Source: Undaria pinnatifida
Lineage: Eukaryota; Sar; Phaeophyceae; Laminariales; Alariaceae
DNA length: 64,000 nucleotides
Direction of reading: 5' to 3'
NCBI GenBank assembly: GCA_012845835.1
Contig: JABAKD010000008.1
Coordinates: 7,176,775-7,240,774, forward strand
Shown: positions 1 through 11,400 of the stretch, piece after piece
Position numbering within the stretch: the stretch's first letter is position 1
Layout of the letters: each line of letters begins with the position of its first letter
The notes under the pieces: model-generated
What the model was told of the DNA's origin: nothing
What the model saw: the letters and a program-made list of their open reading frames with translations, nothing else
Databases searched by the model: none
Translations under genes and position numbers: made by a program

Positions 1-26
1 CGCAGCAACACCTTTCGAAAGCAGCT

Positions 27-117
27 GAGTTAAATCGACACCCGACGCGTATGAAAATACGTGGAAGTGTGGTGAGCTAAAGCTTTATTTTTCCTCATCC
101 GCCGGAGAATAAAAGAA
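27..117 (+). repeat. Family A dispersed repeat
   Basis: GAGTTAAATCGACAC, then GAAAATACGTGGAAGTGTGG and GAGCTAAAGCTTTATTTTTC also occur at 11116-11209 and 12077-12175, and inverted at 45486-45528. The copies differ by scattered substitutions. Confidence 0.7.
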
Positions 118-375
118 AGAAAAAAAAACTTTCGCTGATCGCTCCGCCGATTTCTGTAGGCTCACCGGTGAGCAGCTAGAAGGTCATTGCTGACATTGGA
201 CCCTTTCAGAGAATATGTCAGTACGAGTACGTGTCATATGCAGAACCGGCTTGGGGTTTGGGATGAGAAAATATATCGTGTGTATCACATGTGTTGGAAA
301 ATGTGTTCGATCCCCGCGCCATACTCCGCGAACTGATCGCCTGACGCACACGGCAGAGCGGTAATTCTGGCAAGC

Positions 376-690
376 TATTTTTTTTACTTTTTTTTCACAC
401 TTGTACTTTCTAGCTTCTGGACAAGCCATGGTCACAGGTGTCGTCCCTTCTTCCCCCCGGTTCTTGCCTTAAATTTTTATCGCGCATAGGGTTCAGCAAT
501 CCCACTGCTCGTCGATTTTCCATCGAGTGTTGCTAACTCGTGCTGTCGCGCTTTCCGCAAGTCAATTTAATTTTTGCACTAGAAAAAGTCCCAACGAATT
601 AACACGAGTATGCACTCGGGGGGACTCGAACTCACGAAACTAACCTGTACCAGGCTCGAGGATAACCTGATACGCCACCGGGGCGACTGG
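376..690 (-). mobile_element. tRNA-derived SINE, copy 1
   Basis: On the minus strand it starts CCAGTCGCCCCGGTGGCGTA, with a pol III box A (TGGCGTATCAGG) and box B (GAGTTCGAGTCCC). A shared body of about 220 bp and an A-rich tail follow (poly-T on the + strand at 376-395). It is full length, with a 3' body matching the copies at 34195, 46814 and 48611. Confidence 0.8.
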
Positions 691-1098
691 TATATTATTG
701 TATACAGTGCCAGCTGCGAGGTATCGATAGTAGAGAGGGCACGACGTGGCGAAGAATTGTTCGCGAATTTCCTCCCTTGTCTGCGAGAGGACGTCGCTCG
801 TCCATCGGTGTTCCGACCCAGCAATAGGCATTCGTGGGGTGTCCATTTGCGCTAGAATACCTCCAGCTGCTATATTCTATGCAGTCAGTTGTGCAGAGGG
901 TGCAACCAACCTATGTACTCGTGGCTTTTGCCCGGCTCTCAACTGCTGCTACCCCTCGCAGACTCCAGACTCACTCTTCGGGGAGCCATGATATTTATAC
1001 AGTAGTACACAGCGATCCGAACGGTGGCCTTCCCTCCGATCTAAGCGTGCTCGCTACGAGCTGGGCCAGCCATGATCAGTTTTTTAGTTTGTCCGTTC

Positions 1099-1370
1099 AC
1101 TAGCGCACCGTTCTTTCGAATCTTGAGCTGAAAAGTTGGCACGCGCTTCATGATAGTCTTCTCGAGGACTTCATTACTACACCACTTTTTTTTTTTTTGT
1201 GAGTTAAGGCACATTTAAAAAAAAACAAAAAAACGAAATTGGTTTTGGTCTTAACGGACTAAAACAATAAATAAATCTAGTGGTGCAGTAATGAACCCCT
1301 CGGGAAGACTACGTACAATGAAGCGCTTGTCGAGTTTTCAGTTCCACATTCGAAAAAACGGTGCGCTAGT
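1099..1370. repeat. Inverted repeat (hairpin) with about 90 bp arms
   Basis: Arms 1099-1186 and 1279-1370 are reverse complements with scattered mismatches (ACTAGCGCACCGTT at the outer ends, ACTGCACCACT or ACTACACCACT at the inner ends). The spacer is T/A-rich, 92 bases. The left arm begins where the left end of the 1054-3072 element stops. Confidence 0.75.
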
Positions 1371-1455
1371 CCCACATTTTCGATTTTCCCGAAACTGGGT
1401 GGAAAACCGCGAGGGTGAACACGGTACATGGGAGGAGCGCGAACTTGCTGCTTAC

Positions 1456-1680
1456 GAGATTGGCGTCAGCGAGCAGAGTGTCAATCAGATTTGACGATAA
1501 GGCCACTTGGATGCGCGCGACGTGATCGTGGTTAGCTGCAATGATCCCCTGAAGCTCGTAGATCCGGTGGCTGAGATAGCGGCGACGCTTTACAAAGTTG
1601 GCCTTAAGCTTAGCGGTCCTCCCACGCAGACCCCGCACAGCGGAACGCCTCTGTCGAGCAGACATGCACGTTGCCGCCAT
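1456..1680 (-). CDS. Candidate exon of an unknown gene inside the 1054-3072 element
   Basis: The frame has 75 codons from ATG at 1680 to a good donor (AATCTC|GTAAGC). The product is basic, then helical: SARQRRSAVRGLRGRTAKLK, then KRRRYLSHRIYELQG. Codon choice looks coding to the donor and fades beyond it. An internal exon start at CGACAG|AGGCG is also possible. I do not recognise the family. It lies on the same strand as the ORF at 2497-2781 and may belong to the same transcript. Confidence 0.35.
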
Positions 1681-2496
1681 GAATTATGCGCGGGTCATGG
1701 GCAAGCCGCACGTGCACTGACGCTTGTACTGCTTCGCTTGGGCGCAGCTGAAGTAGCCGAGGCTGTTGACAGATTTCCCTGTAGGTGTGTCGCGGGCGGA
1801 TGCAAGGGGGCAGGGGGGTTGTGTGAGATCCCCATGCAAATACGAAAGCGCACGGGGGCGCAGGTAGCACAGTACCCGCAGTACGCGTACTCGTACGTGT
1901 ACATTCGAAGAGACAAAAACGTGTACAGCTACGTAGACCCGATGCGGTTGAACGCGCGCGTACGCGCTGGTGACCGGCGCGCATACAAGAGCGACTGTGT
2001 TGTTCGTACGTGCTTGCACCAACTTGTACGACGAAGAGAGTGTTATAGTATCCAGCTTGTCAAGATCACACAACAGCCTACACACAAAAGAGACATCAGA
2101 ACGCGCACAACCCAATGCACGTGCAGACAACAGCACGACCACTGCTGTACGAGTATATACGAGCACCAGTAAAATTGCAAACGACTCGCTCGAGAAAAAA
2201 CGAAGAGAGTATATGCTCGGACGTAGGTTCGCGTACAGCAGTAGGTACTACTATGGGCGGAATTATACTGACCGTGTTAATTCCACTATTATACACAAAT
2301 GGTCCTTACATTCCATGCCATACTGGTCCAATACTCGTACATGTAGGTACCGTACGAAAAATAACCGCAGCATCAAATTGAAAAAATTGCGGTTCAAAAA
2401 TTGATATCTGCGAACACACAAACCTTGCCGAACTTGCCCGGTGGAAGCACTGCAATCTCCTCCGCTGGTGTCGACCCCAGCAAGCTGTGGACTGTG

Positions 2497-2781
2497 TCAG
2501 CACTGGCGGTGTTGCCTCTCACGCTGTATTGCCAGCTGGCGCGCATCGCTAGCCGCGAGAGCCTCCTCACGGGTGTCAAACCGAGCAGAAGTCTTCCTAA
2601 CCGATCGATGCCCCGTCCTTGAGGTGAAGTTGAGCCAGAGCTTGTGCTTCCCAGATCCACGCTCAGCGTAATAGCGGACGTCGGACGTCTTCGTCCAGGG
2701 GCTGCTAGTGCTCGTACCCGCAGGCGAGCTGGGCGCCATGTTTCTCGCGCTCGTGTGGGTGCTGGAGTGTGCTTGTCGCAC
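2497..2781 (-). CDS. Hypothetical protein, possible DNA-binding or transposon-encoded domain
   Basis: The frame has 94 codons from an ATG at 2781, followed by a second ATG (MAPSS) 14 codons later. The core reads WTKTSDVRYYAERGSGKHK, then WLNFTSRTGHRS and RFDTREEALAASDARQLAIQ. This looks like a compact alpha/beta domain with many basic residues. The frame closes after QRERQHRQC, but a downstream frame on the same strand (SLLGSTPAEEIAVLPPGKFG, about 2410-2480) also looks coding, so a frameshift or splice may fall near 2500. The layout resembles small DNA-binding N-terminal domains of integrases, but I cannot name a family. Confidence 0.4.
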   Translation of the reverse strand: MRQAHSSTHTSARNMAPSSPAGTSTSSPWTKTSDVRYYAERGSGKHKLWLNFTSRTGHRSVRKTSARFDTREEALAASDARQLAIQRERQHRQC

Positions 2782-3072
2782 GAGATGCGATGTGTGGTGG
2801 GTTGCTTTGTTTCCAGCTTTTTTTATTTTTTACTCCGCCACATAAAAAAAATGGTTATGAAATGTTTTTTCCCGCTGAAAAAGCTCAATAAACTACTCGA
2901 AAAAACAATGTAGTGTGCGAACGTGCCCAATCAGCATACAACATAGACGTGCATGACCGCTTTGATTGGCTGATCAAGGGAGTATGCTCAGCTCCGGTTA
3001 CTTCGTCGTCGTTCATGAGATATGAACAGACGAACGAACTAAAAAGCTGATCATGGCTGGCCCAGCTCGTAG

Positions 3073-6000
3073 GGCTGTATTGATAGCTGGACTTGACGGT
3101 TAGTTTATTAGCTGGGTGGCGAGATATAGTAAGCCACCCGCCTGACTCACGACATATTTCTCGATGTAAGAGCCACTCATGCACCAGCCAGATGCCAAAA
3201 ACGCAGCAGTCCGCCAATTACCGCAAGAAACTAGCTGCAATACACTGTAAGCCCACTCATAACTGGTCGGCAACTTACTATAATTACTATTAGTATAGTC
3301 GGCCAACTCGCAGCCCGAATGCTCGCCCTAAGCAATAGCAGTACACGTCTAGAGCCTTTGAACGCTGCATTGCGTATTAGACGACCCCTTTGCCTCCCCC
3401 CCCCCCCCCCCCCCCCTCCCAGTGGTCAATGATCAATGACGAAGGCAGGCAACAAACGAGTACGCCCCCCTGCTCCCCCGCCCGCCTCCCCTTCCCTCGA
3501 CCCCTGCCCTACGTGCTTGCCCAGTGGGGTGTGTATCTTCGGAATGGATCATCATTGTCCGTGGATGGGAAAATGGTGAGCTGTAACCCCGTGTTTCGGG
3601 TATATGTGCGATATGCCGTGTACCACAGGTAACATGCAAGATAACACGCCCCCCCCTAGGAGAAATTTTCCACCCGTTTTTGTCCAAACGAGGGGGCTAC
3701 ACACAACGAAACAGTAGCTTTGGAATTGTCTGCCCTGAGGCCTTGCCGTAGACGCGTATGCATCGCTCGGCGTTTTGCACTCTCTAGTGTTGTCGAGAAA
3801 ATCAGGTTGGAAAAGCACCGAATTGGTTGTGCTGTCTTTGCGTGTTGTGCGGTAGTCTAGTCTGTTCTATAGCGGTGCTGTTTTTGAAGCGAGCGATGGT
3901 CTAGGTGTGTCCAAAAATGATGCATGCCCTGTTTGAACAACAGCAGTGGCGCGTGGTGATCCGTTTTTATGTAAAGAAGCGTAGCGACAACCGCCGACGA
4001 ATACGAAGTCCACTTTTTTTTGTTTCTTTTTTCAATTACAGTGGCTGGAGTATGGTTTACTAGTAGCTGGAGTTTGGTTTACTTGCTGAAGTTTTTTCAG
4101 CCGATCACACGTTTTGTATTTTAGCTGTAGGTCTTATCAACGTATTGGCTCAAATTATTGTATTACAGTACAAGGGTGTGATGCGCGTATTCATTCCACT
4201 GACTGTTATTACGCAGGAGAATAGTGTGGTTATAGGTGTGGGCTGTTCGTCAGCCCCAAGCAAAGTTGTCACGACAGTCGATGGCTTGACGATTTAGGTC
4301 GTTTATTATTAGGGCCCAGCAGAGTAGGGACAGCGGAAAAGTGACACCGTGCGTCATCCCGCACACACCCAGATGCCATGATCCACGTACTTCACAGTAT
4401 GCTAGTATTCCGAACCGGCACGTGACTGTCAAGCTAAAGAGGCACTATCAGCATGGGCTTCCCTCACCCTCCCTTTTTTCCTCTAGGTGTGGTGATAAGT
4501 ATAGACTTCCCTTACCTTTGCCTCTTGTCCCCTGCCACATGCTGCTAATAATATACATGCTACTATTTTTGCCTTCTGAGGGTCTTTGCTTGAGGAGCTC
4601 CATTGCCTTCACCCCAAAAGCTGAATTTGATGAAAAATTAAGGCGCGCCCCGATGAAAAAAATCCATGGCTTAGGTATAAAACGAACAAAATAGCAAAAC
4701 AAGAATGTAATTAATTCCGACGAAATTGGGTTAAGAAGGAGCCCCGTCGTTCAGAAAAAATATTTCAGCCGGAAAGTGCCACCCCCACCCTAGCGCGCGC
4801 GTCCCCTCCCCGATTCCCCCCCCCCTTCTCCTTACCTTACCTTCCGTCTTCTCCCCCTCCACTTGTGCGTTTGTTTGTTTGTTTGTTTTTTTGCGCAGCG
4901 TGGGGAGGGGAAACATTTTGTGGTTCAGGCTTTTCAATGGGTCGTGGATATTCTTCCTGTCTCTTGTTGTCATTTCCATGCCGTATTTCAACAACCACAA
5001 GGAAGCCGCCTCAAGTACGTGAGCCGTGAGAAGGCATCGTTCAAGCGCTCGCCCTTCGAGGGCCTACTGCGGCGGGGCAAGCGGGTGCCATATTGCCTAG
5101 GGGGGCGTGTGTCACGATCGGAGTACATTTTTTGTTGGCCGAAGTGTTGATGGTTGTGGACGGGGCGCTTCTCAACTAACGAGCTGTCCGGCGTTGTTTT
5201 ATAAATATATTATAAACACGTCAGCTGGGAGTTCGAACGCCGTTTGCGTTTTAATCTTCGGTAGGCCGGGGCATTATTTTCGTCCAGTTGCGCTCTCATT
5301 TTTCTCAAATTTTCTTGTTTTGGGCGAGGACGCGTTCTGCAATAGAGATGGAGTGTTTTCTCTTTTTTTTTTCTGAATAACGGGCCTCCATAACCCAAAA
5401 CCGCGCGGAAACAACCCATAGATGGACATCCTCCGCAGTGATTGCGCCCCCTGCGCCAGGGCATGGAATCATCGTATGCTATGCTCGCGTCTTTGAGTGT
5501 GCTGCTACAGGGTGCTTACTGTTTGTTGCCTCTTGGAATATGGTGGCCTTTTGCTGCTGTACTATCTGTAACCTTGGGCTCTTATCCGGATATATGTTGA
5601 GACCGTGTGTGGTATTCGTAGTGATAACCAAAAGGTTCTTGAACGTGTCCGGCGGACAGAATGGCTGCTGTTTGCGGCGGTGCTTCCACGCTCGCGTCGC
5701 TGCCTGCGTCAAACTTTCGTCTTGTGGGTGTTGCATCTTGTTTGCCGAACTCAGATGCACGTTGCGGTGCTGCTGCTGCTGCTGACTCCCCGGCGCAGTG
5801 GCGTCTGTGCTTGTGTTTGTTGGGGGTGCCTCACGGTAGTAGAGGCAGCGTCATACCTCTGATAAACGTTCTGTGAATCGTTCAGTGAACCATTCTGTAG
5901 CCCGTCTGGTCGTGTGAATTGGGTCGCTGTATTTTCTGTCAATGTGCGACCGTAGACTGCATGAGACGTATCGTGTGCTGATGTATTGTTTGACTGGGGA

Positions 6001-8318
6001 TTCTCCTATGTAGGGTAGTATAGCTGTCACTAAAAGCTCGCGCAGAAGGGTATTTACCGGGTTTTGTTATGTGGCATGACCCACCCCGCGGGCCGGGTCA
6101 TTAGGTTTCTAGACTCTCGCGGGCCGAGTCGGGTCGGGTCGGGAGGTCTCACGGAACGGTTCGGTTCGGGTCATCAGGAGATTTTGGAATATCACCCGGG
6201 TTGGGTCAGGTCGGGTCGGATCAACCTGGCCCGTGCCGGCCCGCGAGAACTCACCTGATCCGTGAAAAGGGTGTACCTGGTATTTGTAACTGTCGTCAGC
6301 TTAGTGTGCGTTGGTGGTCGGCGCACGCCGGCGTACGATCCGGCTGCAGCGATATCTAGAAACGGATCGGTCCCTAGCTAGTGTTTTGGCTCGGTGTAAA
6401 ATAGAAACTCGCGTTTGCTCGAAGCTATAGAAGTGACGAAGTTTCTCGAAAACGCAATATTCTACGAAATCGCGAAGGAGCTATATGCTATAGAGTGACG
6501 TGTGACGCTGTCTGTGATATATGCCTGGCTGGGGTGTATTTTGCGTGCTGCGAGGTTATACACTTGTTGTGTAGTGCCCACGGTGTTTTGTTTTGTAATT
6601 CTCACAGGATGTCTCCCTTAGGCGGGAGATGTCTCTCTGATCTGGGGAGCACATATTATAGGTCTCCCCTTCCCAGCCCCCGACTCAACTACCTCGGATG
6701 GTTTAGAGAAATGACCATAATAAACATGAAAATGAAGGATGACGAGGTAACAAGCCAGCAGAGAGGAGAGGGAGAGAGATATATCGGCCCGACCCGGGCG
6801 TACTTATGATACATACTCCCTTAGAACAATCTACAATCGTGCGTGATACAAGTATACATATATGCAAGCAAATAAGTCAACCCCGTGCGCTGAATATGAA
6901 CGTTAAGTTGGGGCGTAAGATCATTAATATAGGGTTTGTCGCAGAAGCATACATACAGGAGCACAGACACATGACTCTACTACTGTTAGTACATACGTTG
7001 ACTACCGTAGAAAAAGATAAATACCAGTAGTAGTAGGAGATATTTTTTCCTTTTTGTCACGTCCTGTTAATACGTTTGACCTTAAGTCTTCCGGGAAAGA
7101 AAAATCTCTCCCCTGGCACAGCGGTAACGACCTGATTCTCCTGGTACCTAGAGAACTATTAATACATGTCATACGACAATGCGCAATGCAACACTATTAA
7201 TATGAATAGAACATGGAGGGAAATGCTTGCTTGCACGTACCAGGTACTGCGCTGTAGTCGAGCTCACGGCAAAAACGGGAGGGGGCGGGACGGGGGGGAA
7301 GGGTAGTGCTCAGCAGTAGGCTCTGCACAATCCCCCGCTTCCCATCATCAAACCCTAAATCCGTTACGAGATTATGGCACATTGGCAGTGTCGGCACTCG
7401 GCACCTGATCTCTGATCTGATCAGCAAAAAGAAAATTTGAAACCGCCAATAACTTCAAACGGAATTAATCTCGCTGCATATCTCATCATGATTTTTATCT
7501 CGCTCTTCTTGCGCGTGCTTGTGTGTACAAGGTATAGTCTAGTCTACATGTTTGTACCTGGTGTAGTAGGTGCTCCTCACCAAAAAGGCCAATTTATGCT
7601 CGCGCAGAATGAACTGCCTAGAGAAATGCAGCGACTAGAATTGCAGTTCGAACACCGGCGCTGGCTACGACATACTTGCGGTATCCAGTTAGGTTTCGAC
7701 AAATTGACAGATTGGGTGAGACTTACCGGCATTTTGTTAATTCCGCCGCATTTTCGTCCAAGAAACGAAAATAATTGACGAACCTCCGAGTAAAAGACCG
7801 TCCTCTTGTTGATGATCTCGTCGCCTTATCCGAGGAGCCACTGACTACTATCCTTGCCACATCCTTCCAGAGAGGAACTGTCCCTCGCGCGCACTGAGAC
7901 ATGTCGCTCAACCCACGGAATTAACAACCAACCAGCTCCTCCTCGTGACCGAAGTCGTTGTATTTCGTATCGGGTAGGTATAATACCTCTTTGGGCACGG
8001 TATGCTGCGCTCGTACCTGCTATGAACAAAAACAGCAGTGAACAGGATTCGACCAACTTGCTTATTATTGTAAAAATTGAAAATTGCCTTCTAGGGAGTG
8101 CTCTCTGTACGCAAAGTCTACGCCCAGAGAGAGCGCGCAAGGGCGAATTGCTCTCTGTAAGCGAAGTCTTCCATGCATATGTAGAAGAAGGCGATAAATG
8201 CGAGCATATAGATCCGTCTTGTTTTTTTGGACAAACCACGAGGAGGCTACGCCCGCCCATAGATGTACGTACATAGACTGAGGCATAGACGGAGACAGAG
8301 AGGGAGACATAGAAGGGG
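3073..8318. other. Upstream region of the ankyrin/WW gene, no gene seen
   Basis: The segment has a 23-base C run (3396-3418), family B pieces (4560-4795, 5350-5410), a GGGTC array, CAG-type microsatellite pieces (5767-5785) and unique AT-rich sequence. The ORFs are short and lack domain-like sequence. I cannot place the promoter of the 8319 gene. Confidence 0.6.
6100..6245 (+). repeat. Degenerate GGGTC/CGGTT pentamer array
   Basis: GGGTCGGGTCGGGA, GGTTCGGTTCGGGTC and GGGTCAGGTCGGGTCGG form an irregular 5 bp array with inverted CCCG stretches. Confidence 0.7.
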
Positions 8319-8498
8319 ATGGGTTCCGCGGTAGGTAAGGCGTTCAGCCGCAAGCCGGCGAAGATCGAGTTCATGGAGAGCACCAAGATGCCCAACGCCA
8401 AAGAAGTCGACCCGAGGCGTCGCAACTCCCTGATGTTCTTCATGCGGGATTGGCAGGAGTTGACGACGTTCGAGCAGCAGGAGGCGTCGATGGTACAG
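8319..8498 (+). CDS. Ankyrin/WW gene, exon 1 (start codon)
   Basis: This exon holds 60 codons from ATG to CAG and ends in phase 0 at the donor CAG|GTGAGT. I chose this ATG because it is the first in the open frame and the sequence upstream is purine-rich and non-coding in character. It encodes a basic, polar N-terminal region (MGSAVGKAF at the start, FEQQEASMVQ at the end). The 205-residue minus-strand ORF across it is a shadow. Confidence 0.8.
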
Positions 8499-11400
8499 GT
8501 GAGTGTGGGGGATAGGAAGAAGTACGTATATAAAAATTCAAAAACGTCAGCGGTGAATACGACCGATTGAATGGTTGAAACTCATTGTGTTGTGCTCGCG
8601 ACACAACGTAATATTTCGCTCACCTGTCAGGGCGGTGCTCTACGAGTACCGGTACAAACGTAGCATCGACGCAGAATCGACATAATTGTTCATGTACAAG
8701 TTTGACAGAGGAGTACCAGGCAAGTACATACCAGGTACCTGGTTTGAGCAGCAGGAAGCTTCGGTGTTACAGGCGGGTTGAATAACTTTTTTTGTCATTT
8801 TTACTCTCCAAGTCAACCCGTAAGAGGTTTTACACTCACTGTGGCACTCTGGACAAGCCGTAAGCCGTGGTCACAGGCGTCTTCCCTTCTTCCCCCGCGG
8901 TACATGCCTTCATTTTTTGTCGAGCATAGGGTTCGGCATTCCCAATTTTCGGCTTTTTTTTCATGCTCGTCGATTTTCATCGAGAATGTTGATCTTGCTA
9001 ACTCACGATCTCGCGCTTTCAAGTGGTCGGCTTTTGCGCAAGAAAAAGTCCCGTAGGAACACGAGTATGCACTCGAGATTTGAGACTAGAACCCTCAACC
9101 CTGACGTCAAGTTAGTAGCGACGAGATTCAACATGGATAACTCGCAGACATTCCAAGAATGTTGAAGGAAGGAAGCAAATCAATGGAAACCAAAGCAGGA
9201 AACCTATGCATGAAGCTTGATGATATCCTCTTCTGCAACTACTTTTGGCACATCATCCCACGGTGGGGGTCCGGAATATTCTAAGAATTTTCTGAGCTCA
9301 TCTGGCATGAGGAGGAGCAGCTCAATAATCTCTCACCCGAAAAATGACTTCGAAGGCGTTCGTTCGCGCGACCCGGCCAAGCGTCTACGCCCCTAGTCGT
9401 CAATCAAATGATACTCGTGAATTTGCACCCTCTTACCATATATTCAGAGCAGCCCGTACGTGAGGAGGTAGCCTATCGAGTCACTCATCAGTATGGCTCA
9501 ATCGGCACATACATGCTACAATACACGGTGTGGAAATATTTAAGAGTGCGCCCCATTTTTGTTTTCCACAACGCTCCTCCTCGCTTGAGGATGGACCTTT
9601 TTCATACCAACTATAATAAGTACCAACTACATGTACCAACTACATGTACCAACTACATGTACCAACTACATGTACCAACTACATGTACCAATATACGTAC
9701 CAACTATATGTACCAACTATATGTACCAACTGTATGTACCAACTATATGTACCAACTGTATGTACCAACTATATGTACCAACTATATGTACCAACTATAT
9801 ATGTATCAACTATATGTACCAACTATATGTACCAACTATATGTACCAACTATATGTACCAACTATATGTACCAACTATATGTATCAACTATATGCACCAA
9901 CTTCTTCCCACCAGAGTACAATACCACGTGTCATACACGCGATATATTTTGATACGACGAAAACCGCGGAGAGTATTGTTGCGTGTGTTTTTATCCCCCT
10001 GATCTCTCCACAGAGTGGTCATCCTCTCATGATGTGGATATCCATGTTATGTTACGAAGGGTTAATATATTTATCCCGCGGCGTCGACGTGTGGTTTCTT
10101 TCTGGAGTTCCACATGATCTATCGTAATAGGCCATGCACAGATCGTATATATATAGATCTACCAGGAATGATGCATCTGCCTTGGATGACAAATACCATC
10201 TATATACCTAGGGATCTGGTCTATCTATCCATCTATGTTATAAGGCTTAGTTTGGGTAAGCTACTGGTTTACCTGTGCCAGTGGTCAAACGGACTAATAC
10301 CCTACTAATTCCTTAACAAATGGCGTCGTCGACAGACCATGGGCTTTTTGGGTCGTGGGTTCGAGCCCCACATCCACCATAATAAACTTTTTCAGATTTT
10401 CCCCATGGCGAACTTGAAAAATACTCTCCCCGGTATACCCAGGAAATGAAACGGCTTGGATAATTGACAGGTCCGCCCGTACATCCGGCCGACCTGCTAT
10501 CCCGCCGTTTCAGGGGGGGAGAGTGTTATAAGGCTTAATTTAGGTAAGCTATTGGTTAACCTGTGCTAGTGGTCAAACGGACTATTAATAATACCCCACT
10601 AATTCCTTAACATCTTTCCGAGGCGTGTGAAATTGGATCGTATAATTGGTATATATAAATGAGATCAGAGATGACACATCTGCCTTGGATGACAAATACC
10701 ATCTCTATACACCTAGGGATCGGATCTATCGATCTATCCGAGACGTGTGAAAATTATTCATACGCCCCTCACCCGCCACGACCGAAAAATTGTTTCCGTT
10801 CACCGCACAGATAAGGAGGTACCATGATATGGAGGCCAAAGTCGACACGGCGGACCAGGTCATGGAAAAGCTTAACAGAACGGCTCTGCGGATTTCCATG
10901 GGAGATATGCGTCTACTGCGAGAGACCGTCATCATGAAGTGGAAGGATATAAACCGCAGCTACCAAGGACCTCTTCTGGGAGACACCCTGCTTCACCGGG
11001 TGTGTCGTGAAGGGTGAGACCATATAAACTGCGCGCCAGATTAACTGTTTTTTATTATGCTGTCTAGATTCGACAAATATAAATGTGCAGCGATAAATAA
11101 AACGTAAATGTGTACGAGTTAAATCGACACACGACGCATATGAAAATACGTGGAAGTGTGGTGAGCTAAAGCTTTATTTTTCCCCATGCGCCGGAGGATA
11201 AAAAAAAAAGAGTAAATGTGTACACGACAGCCAAAGCGTTGATGCGCACGAAATATAGCAAAAAGCCCCCAGCTGCAACAAGCAAGCCATTCGTGAACCT
11301 CACCGGGGGGTATTAGTAATGTTCTTCGAACCCCACCCCCAAAGCTACAAAAAGAAAAGAAAAAACGTTTGCAGATCTTTTTATCAAGCGCCTCTAGAGG

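Larger units (their letters stand above)
1054..3072. mobile_element. Candidate DNA transposon with about 46 bp terminal inverted repeats
   Basis: Bases 1054-1099 and the reverse complement of 3024-3072 match over 46-49 bases with a few differences; both begin CTACGAGCTGGGCCAGCC. Between them lie coding-like minus-strand ORFs (1456-1680 and 2497-2781) and a hairpin (1099-1370). I see no clear target-site duplication outside CTACGAG, so a simple inverted duplication remains possible. No transposase motif was recognised. Confidence 0.45.

Noticed and set aside
1507-2172. 221-residue plus-strand ORF
   Set aside because: Overlaps more coding-like minus-strand frames; irregular composition, no motif.
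7826-8443. 205-residue minus-strand ORF starting MKNIRELRRLGS
   Set aside because: It is antisense to exon 1 of the ankyrin/WW gene and has no domain-like content.
9408-10127. 239-residue ORF rich in YQLYVPTICTN repeats
   Set aside because: Produced by the 13 bp minisatellite, which is open in every forward frame.
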